A stretch of 64,000 nt of DNA from Nocardia yamanashiensis NBRC 100130 (lineage in GTDB: Bacteria; Actinomycetota; Actinomycetes; Mycobacteriales; Mycobacteriaceae). The notes beneath the pieces are model-generated. The model did not search any database and had not been told where the DNA came from. It worked only from the letters and a program-made list of their open reading frames with translations. How positions within the stretch are numbered: the stretch's first letter is position 1; the number at the start of each line of letters is the position of its first letter. The stretch lies in the NCBI RefSeq assembly GCF_001613325.1, contig NZ_BDCD01000030.1, forward strand, positions 1 through 64,000, in the 5' to 3' direction. The position numbers and the translations under genes are program-made. Positions 34,496 to 43,444 of the stretch are shown here, one piece after another.

Positions 34496-34520
34496 GTACC
34501 CCGCGGTCGCGATACCAATC
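34496..34520 (-). promoter_or_regulatory. SigF/SigB-type promoter for 33810-34439
   Basis: On the minus strand GATT (34517-34520) is followed after 15 nt by GGGTAC (34496-34501), ending 57 bp before the ATG at 34439. It has the same form and spacing as the promoters listed at 43.8, 44.2, 47.2, 50.3 and 52.1 kb. Confidence 0.55.
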
Positions 34521-34597
34521 GAGCGCACCCCCGGGGCGTGTCGCGGTCAGGGCCGCCGGAGGCGCGACGGGACGTCCGGCGCGGGAGATGCGCGTAC

Positions 34598-35296
34598 ATG
34601 GGCGCTGACAGGGACAATTCGGATGTGAATGCACCTGCTGAGCCGGGAGATCCGGTGTCATCGTCCGGCGAGTCGGCACCGAGCCCGCGCACGGGCAGTT
34701 TCCGATTCTGGTTCGCCACTCAGCGGTGGGAATGGTCGCCGGAGCTCTATCGCATGCACGGCTACCATCCCGGCGAGGTCGAGCCGACGACGGAATTGCT
34801 GCTGTCGCACAAACATCCGGACGACCGCGCGCACGTGGCCGAGGCGATCACCCGCTCGATCACCGAAGGCGAGCCGTTCTCGAGCCGGCACCGATTCATC
34901 GACACGCGCGGCCGCGAGCATCAGGTGATGGTGGTGGCCGACCGGATCAGCCGTGACGACGGCGCCCCGGCCGGGACGAGCGGCTACTACATCGATCTGT
35001 CCGACACCCTGGCCGAGACCGAGCGCGAGGTCCTCGACCAGTTGCTGCCCGGGATGATCGAGGCGCGCGCGGTGATCGAGCAGGCCAAAGGGGTGCTGAT
35101 GCGGCTCTATCGCATCGATGCCGAGCAGGCGTTCAAAGTGCTGGTGTGGCGCTCGCAGGAGACCAACGTCAAACTGCGGGATCTGGCCACCGCGCTGATC
35201 GCGGAACTACCCGCCGTACCGCCGCCCGCGCCGGGCGTCGTGGCCGCGTTCGACCACATCCTGCTGACCGTGCACGAACGCATCCCGCGAGGCTGA
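34598..35296 (+). CDS. PAS-ANTAR RNA-binding antitermination regulator
   Basis: This 232-residue protein has a PAS domain (about 30-135, WSPELYRMHGYHPGEVEP and DRISRDDGAPAGTSGYYIDLS) and a C-terminal ANTAR three-helix domain (about 145-205, IEARAVIEQAKGVLMRLYRIDAEQAFKVLVWRSQ). ANTAR domains bind paired RNA hairpins to prevent termination; the PAS domain would sense a signal. The ATG at 34598 follows GGAG; a GTG at 34625 is possible. It faces the gene at 33810-34439. No target hairpin pair was identified. Confidence 0.88.
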   Translation: MGADRDNSDVNAPAEPGDPVSSSGESAPSPRTGSFRFWFATQRWEWSPELYRMHGYHPGEVEPTTELLLSHKHPDDRAHVAEAITRSITEGEPFSSRHRFIDTRGREHQVMVVADRISRDDGAPAGTSGYYIDLSDTLAETEREVLDQLLPGMIEARAVIEQAKGVLMRLYRIDAEQAFKVLVWRSQETNVKLRDLATALIAELPAVPPPAPGVVAAFDHILLTVHERIPRG

Positions 35297-35325
35297 GCGG
35301 CCCGGAAGATTATCTTTCGAACCCA

Positions 35326-35352
35326 CTTGCACTCGACTATGCCGAGTGCTAA
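35326..35352. promoter_or_regulatory. CIRCE operator (HrcA site) upstream of hsp20
   Basis: The right arm GAGTGCTAA (35344-35352) is the exact CIRCE half-site. After a 9-nt spacer, the left arm CTTGCACTC (35326-35334) matches 7 of 9 positions. CIRCE is the target of the heat-shock repressor HrcA. It overlaps a TTGCAC -35-like hexamer and lies 76 bp before the Hsp20 start. Confidence 0.8.
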
Positions 35353-35428
35353 AAATTATCTATGTCAGATGACAGAGGTTATCTGAGTCTCCTACGAACG
35401 AGAATGGAGTGAGCTGGAGGTGGCGACC

Positions 35429-35854
35429 ATGCTGATGCGTACCGATCCCTTCCGTGATCTGGATCGTTTGACCCAGCAGGTCTTCGGGACCCCCGCGCGG
35501 CCCGCCGCGATGCCGATGGATGCCTGGCGCGAGGGTGACGAGTTCTTCGTCGAGTTCGACCTGCCCGGCATCGACCCCGACTCCCTCGACCTCGATGTCG
35601 AGCGCAATGTGGTCACCGTCAAAGCCGCACGCCCGCAACTGGATCAGAGCCGGTCGATGATCGCGGCCGAACGCACCCGCGGAGTCTTCTCCCGTCAGCT
35701 GTTCCTGGGCGAGAACCTCGACACCGACGCCATCCGCGCCGACTACCGCGACGGCGTGCTGCGGCTGGTCGTCCCCGTCGCGGAGAAGGCCAAACCGCGC
35801 AAGATCGAGATCAACCGCGCCGACAGCCACGACCGCCAGGCCATCAACGCCTGA
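35429..35854 (+). CDS. Small heat-shock protein Hsp20 (alpha-crystallin family)
   Basis: This 141-residue ATP-independent chaperone starts MLMRTDPFRDLDRL and has an alpha-crystallin domain (about 35-125: EFFVEFDLPGIDPDSLDLDVE, RSMIAAERTRGVFSRQLFLGE, ADYRDGVLRLVVPV) and a short tail. The ATG at 35429 is 8 nt after GGAGG; the GTG inside that site is unlikely. A CIRCE element upstream indicates HrcA control, and a strong hairpin follows. Confidence 0.93.
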   Translation: MLMRTDPFRDLDRLTQQVFGTPARPAAMPMDAWREGDEFFVEFDLPGIDPDSLDLDVERNVVTVKAARPQLDQSRSMIAAERTRGVFSRQLFLGENLDTDAIRADYRDGVLRLVVPVAEKAKPRKIEINRADSHDRQAINA

Positions 35855-35942
35855 TCCGGAAACGGCCCCCGGCCCGACCGAAAAGAGGTGATGCCTGTCG
35901 AACATCCCTCGCAGCAGACATTTCTCACAACCTCGTCCCCCT

Positions 35943-35982
35943 CGGGTGAGCCCGCTCAGCGCAAGGCTTGCGGGCTCACCCG
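35943..35982 (+). terminator. Hairpin terminator after hsp20
   Basis: A perfect 13-bp stem (35943-35955 with 35970-35982) and 14-nt loop is followed by a pyrimidine-rich CCCTCTTCTTCC. It lies 89 bp after the Hsp20 stop and before the next gene at 36039. Confidence 0.7.
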
Positions 35983-36038
35983 GCCCTCTTCTTCCGATCC
36001 CTTCCCGCACTGCCCCCATGGTGAGAGAGGAGACCGTG

Positions 36039-36284
36039 ATGAACACCGTCATTCCCGTCGGCAGCGACTTCGACCGCGCGGACCAGCAAACCTTCGTCGA
36101 CGACCGCGACCACGACCTCGGCCTGGACACCGCAGCCCTACACCCCTCCGGCGAGAGCGACTGGGCCGGTTGGGATTCCGCCGATATCGCCGACCGCATC
36201 GACCAGAACTGGATCACCCCACGCCCCCGCGACTATGACCACACCGATGCCGATGATGACGACGACTACTGCCTCGCCTACTGA
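36039..36284 (+). CDS. Small acidic protein, unrecognised
   Basis: This 81-residue protein is strongly acidic, with many Asp residues and a terminal Asp-rich stretch before CLAY. GAGAGGAGA precedes the ATG at 36039. It overlaps the 5' end of the cold-shock gene. No family recognised; it may be a stress-associated accessory protein. Confidence 0.55.
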   Translation: MNTVIPVGSDFDRADQQTFVDDRDHDLGLDTAALHPSGESDWAGWDSADIADRIDQNWITPRPRDYDHTDADDDDDYCLAY

Positions 36285-36621
36285 CCCCGGCACACCCACG
36301 TGCCCACCGCGCTGGCGCCGCGCCCACGTGTCCTGGTTCGACACCGCCAAAGGCTTCGGCTTCCTCACCCCCGCCTCCGGCGGCCCCGCCGTATTCGTCG
36401 ACTACACCACCATCGACGTCCCCGGCTACAAAACCCTGGCCCCCGGCCAGCCCGTCGCCTACCTCGCCACCGACACCGACCGCGGCCCCGAAGCCACCCG
36501 CGTCATCCCCGACCCCCGCTCGAACGCGGGACGTCATCACACTTCGGCGGACACAGCCCGCCGACGGCGGTCACGCTGGACTGCCCGTCGGCTGCCCGTG
36601 CGGGATGTATTCGGGCAGTGA
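36235..36621 (+). CDS. Cold-shock-domain protein
   Basis: This protein of up to 128 residues has one cold-shock domain (about 28-95). RNP1-like VSWFDTAKGFGFLTP is followed by AVFVDYTTIDVPGYKTLAPGQPVAYLATDTDRGPEATRV, then a basic Arg-rich tail. The gene overlaps the preceding one by 50 nt in another frame. Several ATGs cluster at 36235-36258, so the exact start is uncertain. It binds single-stranded nucleic acid. A second cold-shock protein is at 49151-49429. The 264 bp after it hold no gene I can support. Confidence 0.8.
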   Translation: MTTPMPMMTTTTASPTDPGTPTCPPRWRRAHVSWFDTAKGFGFLTPASGGPAVFVDYTTIDVPGYKTLAPGQPVAYLATDTDRGPEATRVIPDPRSNAGRHHTSADTARRRRSRWTARRLPVRDVFGQ

Positions 36622-36885
36622 GGTTGTGAAGGCTCGGCGGCGTCGTTAACGGGTCTTGATGAATACTCCCGGGCCGGGTGTTTCGGTAGTCGCGTCATCG
36701 GGGCAGTTGAGGGGAGTGGCGACCGAATCGCCGGGGCGGTGCCGCCGGTCCCGTGCGGGTGAATGTTCAGGTTGGCGGTCGGGGAATTCAGTGCGATCAC
36801 CGGACTGCGGTCCTAATGTTGTGAGTCATCGTTCAGCCATAAGGGTTCTCAGTCTGCGGCGGCTCACGAGGAGTATCGAAAAGCG

Positions 36886-37644
36886 ATGCGGGACCGGTCG
36901 ATTCGCTGGGAGACCACCGTCGAGGCGATGTGCGCCGTCGTGCGGCCGGCCGGATGTCTCGACGCGTCGACCTTTCGCGAATTCATCGATCGCTTGGTCA
37001 AGTACGGCGCCGACGAGCCACGAGCGGTCGTGGTGGTCGCTGACGAACTTCAGGTCGTCGGCGATCCTCCGTTGACGGCGTTCACCATCGCGGCCGACCA
37101 AATCGGTGATTGGCCGGGTATTCCGCTGCTGATCGTCGCGGAGAGCCCGGCGCTGCATGCCCGTCTGACAGGCACCGCGCTCAACAACTTCGTGCGCGTA
37201 TTCGCCTCGGTGCCAGAGGCATTGGCCGCGGTCACCGACCCGCCGCCGCGCCGGCGGGCCGCGATCGACTTGATGGCCGATGCCGACTCTGCCCGGCGCG
37301 CCCGCCGATTCATCGAATGCACCTGCGAGCGTTGGCATATCGGGCAAGTCCGCGCCGGCGCGCAACTGGTCGGCACCGAACTGGTCGAGAACGCCTTCCT
37401 GCACGCTCGCGTTACCGGCGATATCGGCCTGCGCCTGGAGCTGCGTGGCGAACGACTCGTCATCGCGGTTCACGACCCCGATCCCACACCGGCCGTCTTG
37501 TGTGAACCCGACCCGAACGGCCACCGCCGCTATGGGTTACACGTCATCGGTCGCCTCGCGCTGCGGTGGGGCTGTACTCCCGAATGGCTGGGCGGCAAGA
37601 CGGTATGGGCGACCTTGAGCGTCGACCGACCAGCTCTCAACTGA
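36886..37644 (+). CDS. Fused STAS-like and HATPase regulator (paralogue)
   Basis: This 252-residue protein has the layout of 30950-31741: a STAS-like half (about 1-115, VVRPAGCLDASTFREFIDRLVKYG) and a GHKL ATPase half (about 125-250, ELVENAFLHARVTGD, VAVHDPDP-like motif, YGLHVIGRLALRWGC). GAGGAG precedes the ATG. The paralogues share RRFxxxxCERW before the ATPase half and RWGC near the end. Likely a partner-switching regulator of a sigma factor. Confidence 0.8.
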   Translation: MRDRSIRWETTVEAMCAVVRPAGCLDASTFREFIDRLVKYGADEPRAVVVVADELQVVGDPPLTAFTIAADQIGDWPGIPLLIVAESPALHARLTGTALNNFVRVFASVPEALAAVTDPPPRRRAAIDLMADADSARRARRFIECTCERWHIGQVRAGAQLVGTELVENAFLHARVTGDIGLRLELRGERLVIAVHDPDPTPAVLCEPDPNGHRRYGLHVIGRLALRWGCTPEWLGGKTVWATLSVDRPALN

Positions 37645-37664
37645 GCGGCCGAGGCCATCCGCGG

Positions 37665-38018
37665 TCAGCGGTCGAGGTCGGCTGCCAGCCGGGCGGCGTG
37701 GGCTGCCGCACGGTCGGCATCGGCTCCGCGACGATGGTCGGCGGCGGCTTGCCGGTGGCCGATACCGATGCGCTCGCCGCTCGCCGCTGCGATGTCATGG
37801 ACGCGCGCGGCGCGTTCGTGGACCTCGGCGGCGCGTTCGTGAGCTGCGGCCGCCCTCAGGTGGGCTGCGCGTGAACTCGCCCGGGACTGCTGTGCTCGCT
37901 CGGCCGCGACCGCCGCGTCGGCCGCGGTGACGGGCAGGCCGGTGGCCAGTTGCTCGCGGCGCCGTGCCAGCTCACGTGCACGGGCTTCGGCACGGTCGGC
38001 AGCGGATTGGGTCATCAT
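37665..38018 (-). CDS. Small Ala/Arg-rich coiled protein
   Basis: This 117-residue protein is dominated by Ala, Arg, His and Glu, with imperfect heptad repeats (AAAHERAAEVHERAARVHDIAAASGERIG). It is probably an elongated helix. Similar proteins are widespread in Nocardia and Rhodococcus without known role. Tandem ATGs at 38018 and 38015. It converges on the STAS-HATPase gene with a 20-bp gap. Confidence 0.6.
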   Translation of the reverse strand: MMTQSAADRAEARARELARRREQLATGLPVTAADAAVAAERAQQSRASSRAAHLRAAAAHERAAEVHERAARVHDIAAASGERIGIGHRQAAADHRRGADADRAAAHAARLAADLDR

Positions 38019-38362
38019 CCAAGCCTAAGCGTCTCGTCCGGCGTCGGATGGGCGCATGAGTTTGCAGGAACAACATCAACACGCTGATCAGGCGATGGCC
38101 GCAGTTCACGCACCTGAGTGGACGCTGCCGATAACATCGAGCAGGTGGGCCGGAGGTATTGATTGGAAACCGTGTCGCAGGCTATCCGACGAATGCCGGG
38201 CGGGTTAAGGAAGCAGCTCGGCCGGTCAGGGACACATCCGCAGGTGGGTGCGTGTTCATGGTCCTCGCTGTGGTCGGTGAAGCAATCGGTGGCCGGGATG
38301 CGGCAGGAGCAGGCGCATCATCAGGAGTGACGAAGACAGCGCGGTACGGATCGCGGCCGCTC
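38019..38362. other. 344-bp gene-free stretch
   Basis: Between the Ala/Arg-rich gene and the end of the broken ATPase gene I find no supported ORF, RNA or hairpin. An open frame exists at 38159-38569 on the plus strand, but it is antisense to the pseudogene and lacks protein-like composition. Confidence 0.4.
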
Positions 38363-39803
38363 TCATGCGCGCAATACGGTGACCGTGCGACCGGAGGGAG
38401 TCCGCGCCTCGTCGAATGCGGTGCGCTCGGCGATCGGAGCCGCGAGCGGCCGGCGATCGAAGATCACCAGGACACCGGTCGTCAGCCCGAGCCGGTCGAG
38501 GTAGCCATCGATCCGACCCCGACTTCACGATCTATGTGCCCGGCGCCGTTGACGATTCGGTGCAGGTAGGCCATCAACACCAATTGCGCTGCGGCTTCAT
38601 GGTAGTTGTCGCGCGCGGCCAGAATATCGCCGTGCAGGATCCAGAAGGCGGTGAATTCTCGCATCAGGTGGGGAAATCGATGCGGCCGTCCGGGAATCGG
38701 AAACTCGGCGGCTCGGCGGTCATGACCGCTTCGGTGCGCTGGCCGAGCACCCGGACGATGACCTCCTGGTAGATCGGGTTGGCGAAGCGGAGCTGTTTGC
38801 CCTGGGCGATCAGCCCGAGGTCACGCACATAAGTCAGATCATCATCGAAAGTTGTATCCATTTCCGGTATTTCGCCGGTGATGACCGGTTCGAGTACTCG
38901 CTGCACCCTGGGCTGATTCAGCTTGTCGATCAGGGAATCGAGGTGTGTGGCTCGCGCGAGTATCAGCCGTTCCTTCGCGGTTTCGACATGATCGAGGGTG
39001 ACGGTGCCGCGTACCCGCATCTCGCTGATGATCTCCCAAGCCAAGGCATTCACCAGCCATGGCTGGCCTTGCGTGTAGTAGTGCGCGAGGTCGATCGCCT
39101 TGTCATCGAACTCTTGACCGGTGTCGGCCGTGTGCTGCCCGAAGAGTTGCCTCATCTCGAGCTTGTCGAAGTCGCCGATCCGGATCGATTTGATCTTGAT
39201 ATTGAACGGGCTCGCCGTCCCGAGCCGCTGCGGGTCGCCTCCGGAGGCCGCCTTGTAATCCCGGACATCCCGCAGTCCGCACAACACCACAGAGTGCACG
39301 AACGCTTTGCGATTTTGGGTGAATCCGGCGCGCAGCTGCTGCAACACGTTCAGCAATCCGTTACCGCGCAATGCGTCGATCTCATCGAAGAACAGGACCA
39401 GCGGCCGTGGGCACTTGGCTACCCAGGCGGCGAGGCCGGCCTTGAGCCGCGTGCCCGGTGCGGCCGCCGGCCATTCATCAGGTGGCATCAATTCCGGTGC
39501 GAAGCCTTGTAACTCGGCGGTTTGGCGAAGCTCGCTCAGTAGAACGCTCTCCACCCCCGCGAAATCGTCGCCGAATACCTGCGCGGTTTCACAGGAGATC
39601 GACAGCGCCAGGAAGTGCCCTTCGGCGGAGAGGTCGTGTGCGAGTCCCAAGAGTGCGGTGGTCTTGCCGGACTGGCGCGGTGCGTGCACGACGAAGTAGA
39701 ACCCGAACTCGATATACATGCGGGCATCGGGAAGCCGCTCCTCGGCGGGGAGCATGTAGTGCAGGTCCGGATAACACGGGCCCGCCGTGTTGAAGTACCT
39801 CAC
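38363..39803 (-). pseudogene. AAA-like ATP-binding protein, broken by a frameshift and a deletion
   Basis: The intact front encodes an AAA ATPase (Walker A APRQSGKTTA, Walker B LVLFFDEIDAL, about residues 38-150) and stops after FPDGRIDFPT at about 38664. The next frame resumes at once with MREFTAFWILHGDILAARDN and LVLMAYLHRIVNGAGHIDRE, so one base has been lost (ACCTG where ACCCTG is expected). This frame reaches VGVG at about 38510. In a third frame the typical C-terminus DGYLDRLGLTTGVLVIFDRR follows and ends with the stop at 38363. The region between the two, normally several tens of residues, is missing. Members of this family are stand-alone ATPases with a C-terminal nuclease-like domain. 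Confidence 0.8.
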
Positions 39804-39926
39804 CGGCTCACCCTACCGACCCGGTGCGCGAGGCAGGTGCGTGTCGGAGCTTGCCATGTACTCCGAGGATTTCGCGGCGTTGTATTCGTCTTCCGATCGT
39901 GCGCGGGGCGGGTGCCAGATGGCGTT

Positions 39927-40871
39927 TCATCGCCTCGAACCGGTGGGCTGTGTATGAAAGTCTTTGTCGGGCAATAGCACTGCTCTGATGGTCTCGTGGA
40001 CGCGGGAGCGCAACCAGCGGTGGGCGGTGTCGGCGGTATGTCGGGGGTGCCAGGCCATGGCAAGTTCGGCGGGCGGTAGATCGAGGGGGATTGTGAAGCT
40101 ACGCAGGCCGAGCGCGATCAGTGCCGGTGCGTCGGGTACCGCGGGGGCGAGGGTGATCATGTCGGTGTCGCGGATGGTGAGCAAGGCCGCGGTGAAGCCA
40201 GGGACGGTGGCCACTACCCGGCGGGTGAGGCCGAGGTCGGCGAGCCGGTCATCGATGGGTCCGGTGAGGCGTCCGCGGCGTGAGATGCCGATGTGATCGG
40301 CGGCGGCGAATGCTTCGGCCGTCACGGTTCCGGTGATGAAGGGGTGTGTGGCGGTGGCGACGCCGCGTACCTCGAGTTGAGCCAGGGGTTCGATGATGGT
40401 TTCGGGTTCGGCGTGGTCGATGACGCCGATCTCGAGATCGATTCGGCCATCGCGCAATGCTGGTGTGCCCTCGAGAGCATCTGGCAGGAAGCGCAGCGTG
40501 ACATCGGGTGCATGGGCGCGCACAGTGGCGGTCAGTGGGCCGGCGAGCGTGTTCAGTACGGCGTCGCCGGCTTGGATGGCGAAGACGCGTTCGAAGGCGG
40601 CGGGCTCGGTGTCGCTGCGCGGAGTGAGAACTGTCCGGGCCTGTTGAAGCACGGCGGCCACCTGGGCCCGCAGTTCCAGAGCGCGTGGCGTGGGCACCAG
40701 GTTGCGGCCCGCCCGTACCAAGAGCGGATCGCCCAGCGTGCGGCGCAGACGGCCCAGCGCCCGGCTCATCGCCGGCGGCGAGGTCTGCAATCGCGCCGCG
40801 GCCTCGGTGACGCTGCCGGTATCCAGCAGTGCGTCCAGCGCCACCAGCAGGTTCAGGTCCAGGTTGTTCAT
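39927..40871 (-). CDS. LysR-family transcriptional regulator
   Basis: This 314-residue regulator has an N-terminal winged helix (LNLLVALDALLDTGSVTEAAARLQTSPPAMSRALGRLRRTLGDPLLVR) and a periplasmic-binding-like effector domain (about 95-300). The ATG at 40871 (MNNLDLN) is chosen; the frame is open further upstream. It is divergent from the beta-propeller gene at 41020 with 148 bp between, the usual layout for a LysR regulator and its target. Confidence 0.92.
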   Translation of the reverse strand: MNNLDLNLLVALDALLDTGSVTEAAARLQTSPPAMSRALGRLRRTLGDPLLVRAGRNLVPTPRALELRAQVAAVLQQARTVLTPRSDTEPAAFERVFAIQAGDAVLNTLAGPLTATVRAHAPDVTLRFLPDALEGTPALRDGRIDLEIGVIDHAEPETIIEPLAQLEVRGVATATHPFITGTVTAEAFAAADHIGISRRGRLTGPIDDRLADLGLTRRVVATVPGFTAALLTIRDTDMITLAPAVPDAPALIALGLRSFTIPLDLPPAELAMAWHPRHTADTAHRWLRSRVHETIRAVLLPDKDFHTQPTGSRR

Positions 40872-41019
40872 GCGCGGGCTTCGATCCGATTCCTCTGACT
40901 GGAAAGTATCGTGCCCAATCTTGGCATTGCTGGTCATCGGCGCCGTCGTGAGGATGGGAATATCGGCCGGGCCCGACCGAATCGCTCAATTCTTGTTCGC
41001 GTGAAAGGACCTCACAGTC

Positions 41020-42078
41020 ATGTCGACCCGATCTCCGGCCGGTGCCCAACTGGCGGTGCTCAGTCAAAGTGGTTGCACCCTGAGCTTTTTCGACCTCGAC
41101 ACGTATCGGCGCAGCGACGTCGTCGAGGTGTTACCCGAGGGGCACGAGCTGTGCTTCGACCCTGGCAGGCGGGTGGTGTACGCCAGCCATACCTATCGGT
41201 CCGGGCACTACCTGGCACACGAGGCGAAGGGGCACGAGGTCTCGGTCGTCGATGTGGACACTCACAAGGTCGTCGACGTTATCGATCTCGCACCCGAGCA
41301 CGCCCCGCACGCTCTGCACCTCGATGCGGCGACCGGGTTGCTGTATGTCAGTGTCGAGGAGAGTTCTTGTGGCCCGGGCGGATTGGTGGCCGTTGATCCG
41401 GACGCCCGCACGATGGTGGCGCGGTATTCGGCCGAGGCGCCGGTGCCGCACTGGGCTGCGCTCACACCGGACGGCCGCAGGGCGTACACCACCAACAAGC
41501 AGACCCCGTTCGTGTCCGTTGTCGACCTCACCGGGGCAGGCTCGGTGCGCCGGATTCCGGTCGCGGGCAGCGAGGACCTCGCTCTGACCGCGGACGGGAC
41601 GCGGTTGTTCGTCGCGACACCGACGATCTCGGTCCCCGCCGATACTGCGGCAACCTACGCCGTCGCGGTTGTCGACACCGCTTCCGACGCGATCGTGCAC
41701 ACCATTGCACTCACACAGGTTCCCAGCCCGGTACACGTCACCAATGACGGCAAGCTGCTGGTCGGGCAATGGCGGCTGGCCGATACCAGCAGCGGGTCCC
41801 CGTTCCGGAACGGGTTGCTGTCGGTCTTCGACAGCGTCTCGTGCGAACCCCTGGCCGAGATCGAGGTCGGGCTGGGGCCGATCAACATCGTCTCCGCGCC
41901 GGACGGGCGGACCGGGTATGTCGCCAACCTCCAGTCCGGCACCGTCAGCGTGATCGACCTGGGAACCTTCCGTGTCGCGAGCACGTTGGAGGTCGACCGC
42001 GGTGAGAGCCTGCCCGCGGGCCGAGGGATCCCCAACCAGGGCGCGCACGGCCTCGCCTATATCCCCGCGGTCTGCTGA
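41020..42078 (+). CDS. YncE-like beta-propeller protein
   Basis: This 352-residue protein is built of repeated beta-propeller blades, e.g. GHEVSVVDVDTHKVVDVIDL, PFVSVVDLTGAGSVRRIPVAG, YAVAVVDTASDAIVHTIAL, GTVSVIDLGTFRVASTLEV. No signal peptide is seen, so it is probably cytoplasmic. Such 40-residue YVTN-type repeats occur in lactonase-like and PQQ-like proteins; no catalytic set is recognisable. It is likely controlled by the divergent LysR regulator. Confidence 0.8.
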   Translation: MSTRSPAGAQLAVLSQSGCTLSFFDLDTYRRSDVVEVLPEGHELCFDPGRRVVYASHTYRSGHYLAHEAKGHEVSVVDVDTHKVVDVIDLAPEHAPHALHLDAATGLLYVSVEESSCGPGGLVAVDPDARTMVARYSAEAPVPHWAALTPDGRRAYTTNKQTPFVSVVDLTGAGSVRRIPVAGSEDLALTADGTRLFVATPTISVPADTAATYAVAVVDTASDAIVHTIALTQVPSPVHVTNDGKLLVGQWRLADTSSGSPFRNGLLSVFDSVSCEPLAEIEVGLGPINIVSAPDGRTGYVANLQSGTVSVIDLGTFRVASTLEVDRGESLPAGRGIPNQGAHGLAYIPAVC

Positions 42079-42232
42079 CCCCATCCGGCGGCGACGCATG
42101 CCGCACGGCCCCCGGGCGATGGCGTGACCTCGCCGGTGGGGCCGACTCGGCGAGGGGCTCCGGTGCGCTTGTTCGCGGTCCTGGCCCAGTCCGGCCGAAG
42201 TGCTGAGGCGCCGAACGCCGAAAAGCCCTGGG

Positions 42233-42763
42233 TCAGCTCGGATTCTCTCGGAACCCGATGTGCCCGGTGTCGGCGTCGAAGAAGTAGTCGTAGCCTCCGA
42301 GTAGATGCCGGCCGGTGTTGACGAAAGGTCCCTGCCGTGACCAGCGAGCGGCCGGGTTGCCCTGTGGGGCAAGCGCATCGGCGGGCGCGCCGATGGTGAC
42401 GGAATAGTCGAGCGCGGGGTCGGTGAGGTTCGGCATGCCGGTGCGGATCGGCGTGCCGTTCGGGATGGCATCGCGCAGAGCGGGCGGCCGCTGGGAGGGG
42501 TCCAGGCCGACGATCATGGTGGCGATTCCGGTGTCGAAGAGGACTGTGCCACAGTGTGTCTCGTTGTCGAGCAGGGCGAAGCAACCCGGTGCGGCTCCCC
42601 AGCTGCCGGGCAGGCCGGGGGGACCTGCCGAGGGGGTCTCCGGCTTCGGCAGTGCGATCTGCTTGAAGCCTGCCGAGTCATCCGCCGAGAGTCCCAGGGT
42701 GATGCCATGGCGTGTGATGACGTAGCCACGTCGGGCAGCGCCCGACTCCGAGCATCGCGACAT
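42233..42763 (-). pseudogene. C-terminal remnant of an exported aspartyl-protease-like protein
   Basis: The 176-residue frame begins inside a domain: the first 12 residues (MSRCSESGAARR) look like read-through. Good protein sequence then starts at GYVITRHGITLGLSADDSAGFKQIAL and runs to FVNTGRHLLGGYDYFFDADTGHIGFREN. The pattern LFDTGIATMIVG resembles the D-T-G loop of retropepsin-like domains found in actinobacterial secreted proteins. No signal peptide or N-terminal half is present and no ribosome site precedes the ATG, so it is probably a 5'-truncated gene. I am moderately unsure of the family. Confidence 0.45.
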
Positions 42764-42790
42764 TGCTACAGCAGTACAGGCGAATCGGCA

Positions 42791-43300
42791 CTAATCGGCC
42801 GAATGGCCGGGCGTCAGGCCCGCTACGGCGTGGTAACGCAAACTGGTGGGCGGCCGCTTGCGGAGGTGGGCTGCGGTGGGGGACAGGAGGAAGCCGACAT
42901 GATCACCGGAGTCGACGGTGCGGGTGATACTGCCGGTGAACCAGCCTGCGGCGCCGGTGAGAATCGGCAGCAGGTGCGGGCCTTCGGTCCATTCACAGTG
43001 GTCGAATTTGTCTATCTCCGAACCTGTTTCGCTGCCGAAGAGTTCGGCGAGGGGGAGTGCCGTGGTGCCGAGCAAGTGCACGGCCAGGTGGGTCGCGTGC
43101 TGGGCGATCTCGTAGGTGCGGTTGGCCTTGGACAGGCAGGCCAGGAAGACGCGGGGTTCGATGCTGACCTGGGTCGCGAAGCCGACGAGGCAGCCCGCGC
43201 GTTGCTCGCCCGCGGCGACGGTGACCACCCACATCGGGGTGTCCGCTTGGGCGACGACGGCGTCGAATACCGCGCTGATCCCTACCGCTTCATCCGCCAT
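42791..43300 (-). CDS. Flavin reductase-like FMN-binding protein
   Basis: This 169-residue protein has the split-barrel flavin reductase fold (VVTVAAGEQRAGCLVGFATQVSIEPRVFLACLSKANRTYEI). A mid-protein LAVHLLGTTALPLAELFG region and a final GDHVGFLLSPTA strand follow. Such enzymes reduce FMN/FAD with NAD(P)H or are their non-catalytic relatives. GGGAGTG precedes the ATG at 43300. Confidence 0.85.
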   Translation of the reverse strand: MADEAVGISAVFDAVVAQADTPMWVVTVAAGEQRAGCLVGFATQVSIEPRVFLACLSKANRTYEIAQHATHLAVHLLGTTALPLAELFGSETGSEIDKFDHCEWTEGPHLLPILTGAAGWFTGSITRTVDSGDHVGFLLSPTAAHLRKRPPTSLRYHAVAGLTPGHSAD

Positions 43301-43444
43301 CGGCACTCCCGTTTCTCGAGGGTCCATATGAATCGGTCGATTTCAGGGTAGGGGTGAACGGGCGAACGGGCCGGGTGTGAAACCCGGCCCGCTCTCGCAA
43401 GGGCGGTCAGGACCGCCGTGGCTATGCTCCCGTGGCGAGACGGT

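Noticed and set aside
38159..38569. A plus-strand 136-codon gene
   Set aside because: It is antisense to the recognisable C-terminus of the broken ATPase gene and has no ribosome site or protein-like sequence.
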